Position numbers and translations under genes: made by a program. This document shows, piece by piece, positions 58,929 through 60,244 of a DNA stretch of 60,244 bases. Each line of letters begins with the position of its first letter. Positions within the stretch are counted from its first letter, which is position 1. The notes under the pieces were generated by a model. The model was not told the DNA's origin and searched no databases. It saw only the letters and a list, made by a program, of their open reading frames with translations. Source of the DNA: Gammaproteobacteria bacterium (GTDB lineage Bacteria; Pseudomonadota; Gammaproteobacteria; Arenicellales; Poriferihabitantaceae); contig JAJEAV010000009.1 in the NCBI GenBank assembly GCA_022822625.1, positions 1-60,244 on the forward strand, written 5' to 3'.

Positions 58929-60244
58929 ATGAATGCAGAAACCCGAACAGAGCGCCATCCACTGCCGCTCGGCATTCAAACGTTTAGTCGGCTTCGGAGC
59001 AGGGGCTGTTACTATGTCGACAAGACGCTCCTGATTCGCCAGATGATCGAAGAGGGAGATTTCTACTTTCTCTCCCGTCCCCGCCGTTTCGGCAAGAGTC
59101 TGCTGGTCAGTACGCTGAAGGAACTGTTCGAGGGAAACGAACCGCTGTTTCGGGGTCTGGACATTCACCCGCACTGGGACTGGTCGGTCAGGTATCCCGT
59201 GGTCCGCCTGAGTTTCGGAGGGAAAGTCAGTACGCCGGAGCACGTGGAAAGTACCGTGCTAAACCAGTTGTACAAGATCGAGCAGGCCCATGACCTGAAA
59301 ACCCTGTCCTCGGCACGATCCGCCTCCGAGCGACTGGAGAATGTCCTGTATTATCTGCACCAGGCAACCGGCCGGCAGGTGGTGGTGCTGGTCGATGAAT
59401 ATGACCGGCCGGTCCTGAACGTGCTGGAGGATAGCGAAAAGGCCAGGGCAAACCGGGATAGCCTCAGGGACATATACAGCATCCTGAAGGATGCGGAAGA
59501 TCATATCCGCTTTGTCTTCGTGACCGGCATCACGATATTCTCGAAGACGAGCTTTTCGTCGGGTCTCAACAATCTCACGGACATCAGTCTGTCTCCGAGG
59601 TATGCAGGTATCTGTGGATATACGGGTCATGATCTGGATACCGTGTTTGCCCCGGAGCTGGAAGGGCTGGACCGGGACGAGATTCGCAGATGGTACAACG
59701 GCTACAACTGGCTGGGTAAGGAAAGGCTCTACAACCCGCACGACATCCTGCATCTGTTCAATGAGCGCAGGTTCCGGGCGCATTGGTTCCGGTCCGGCGA
59801 GCCTGGCTACCTGTACCGGTTGCTGATGGAGAGGAAGATCAATTCCATGGATCTTGAAAACCGGGTGGTAGATGCGGACTTTGTCTCGAATTTCGAGCTG
59901 GATGCGTTCAGTAGCGAGGCGCTGCTGTTCCAGTCCGGGTATCTGACCATCACGGAAGAGGAGGAGCAGGACGGTCATACCCTGTACCATCTGGACTATC
60001 CGAACTTCGAGGTGCAGAGCAGTTTCAACAAGGGTCTGGCCGAGCACCTGACCGGACGTGGCCGGGAAGTGGCGACCGCGGGAAGGGACATGGTTGAAGC
60101 TCTGGGTGCCAACGACTTTTCCCTGTTTCGGGAGAAAATCCGGAAACTGCTTTCAGGGATTCCCCATTCCTGGCATGACAGTGGCGGTCTCGATCACTAC
60201 GAATCCTGGTATGCGAGCCTGTTGTACATGGGTTTCAAGACGAC
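58929..60244 (+). CDS. AAA-ATPase-like / PD-(D/E)XK nuclease family protein (DUF1703 group), truncated by window edge
   Basis: Open from an ATG at 58929 to the window end, 438 codons. The N-terminal domain (PF09820 type) has LPLGIQTFSRLRSRGCYYVD, the P-loop-like RPRRFGKSLLVSTLKELFEG (about residues 51-70) and the Walker B VVVLVDEYDRPVLN (about 154-167). TGITIFSKTSFSSGLNNLTD and RRWYNGYNWLGKERLYNPHD are family signatures. The C-terminal nuclease-like domain (PF08011) should begin near or beyond the window end. These genes are often multicopy in Bacteroidetes and symbiont genomes. Function is unproven; a mobile or defence role is often supposed. A TATGAT box at 58914-58919 is only ten bases before the ATG. 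Confidence 0.85.
   Translation, partial: MNAETRTERHPLPLGIQTFSRLRSRGCYYVDKTLLIRQMIEEGDFYFLSRPRRFGKSLLVSTLKELFEGNEPLFRGLDIHPHWDWSVRYPVVRLSFGGKVSTPEHVESTVLNQLYKIEQAHDLKTLSSARSASERLENVLYYLHQATGRQVVVLVDEYDRPVLNVLEDSEKARANRDSLRDIYSILKDAEDHIRFVFVTGITIFSKTSFSSGLNNLTDISLSPRYAGICGYTGHDLDTVFAPELEGLDRDEIRRWYNGYNWLGKERLYNPHDILHLFNERRFRAHWFRSGEPGYLYRLLMERKINSMDLENRVVDADFVSNFELDAFSSEALLFQSGYLTITEEEEQDGHTLYHLDYPNFEVQSSFNKGLAEHLTGRGREVATAGRDMVEALGANDFSLFREKIRKLLSGIPHSWHDSGGLDHYESWYASLLYMGFKT

Overview
The window looks like chromosomal DNA from a gammaproteobacterium of medium GC (roughly half, judged by eye). The signs are the gene orders smc-zipA-ligA, rsmG-parA-parB-atpIBEFHAGDC, lptF-lptG, ilvE-zf-CHCC and gmk/rpoZ/spoT, together with a class II ribonucleotide reductase split into NrdJa and NrdJb as known from Pseudomonas. 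A stand-alone ATP sulfurylase (Sat) of the type common in sulfur-metabolising bacteria hints at a sulfur-oxidising lineage, but nothing here fixes genus or lifestyle.

Layout: 1-478 is the N-terminal part of a phage/island-type tyrosine integrase running off the left edge. 1057-4894 (+) is aroG-sat-trxB-smr. 4903-14834 (-) holds alkB, an FAD-linked oxidase, a glutaredoxin-like protein, ligA, zipA and smc. 15192-15763 is a decayed insertion sequence with 46-bp inverted repeats, next to a tRNA-Lys(UUU) gene. pckA and a methyltransferase follow. Then comes the rsmG-parAB block, separated from the ATP synthase operon by a dead sulfatase gene (21700-22780). 30403-33963 (-) has a beta-hydroxyacid dehydrogenase and lptGF. 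acnA and an orphan sugar-type periplasmic binding protein follow.

Accessory island: at 38616-38900 a 285-bp non-autonomous element (MITE-like, perfect 11-bp target duplication, same terminal repeats as the element at 15192) sits just before a three-gene operon at 39028-44813. This encodes a C5-cytosine DNA methyltransferase, a 991-aa protein with a MORC/Hsp90-type GHKL ATPase at the N-terminus and a complete histidine-kinase core (H, N, G1, F and G2 boxes) at the C-terminus, and a 580-aa protein with a receiver-like N-terminus and an unrecognised C-terminal region. This reads as a DNA-modification/defence-type system wired through a phosphorelay. It is the best candidate in the window for a poorly described system.

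The right part is housekeeping again: nagZ, a YkuD protein lacking an export signal, a low-molecular-weight phosphatase, spoT, rpoZ, gmk and yicC, a membrane protein with about seven BON-like repeats, and a GNAT/FemAB-like protein (all -). ilvE, zf-CHCC and nrdJa-ORF-nrdJb (+) follow. A 23-codon gene with a perfect Shine-Dalgarno and its own terminator lies at 58705-58776 (-). An AAA-ATPase-like/PD-(D/E)XK family gene runs off the right edge.
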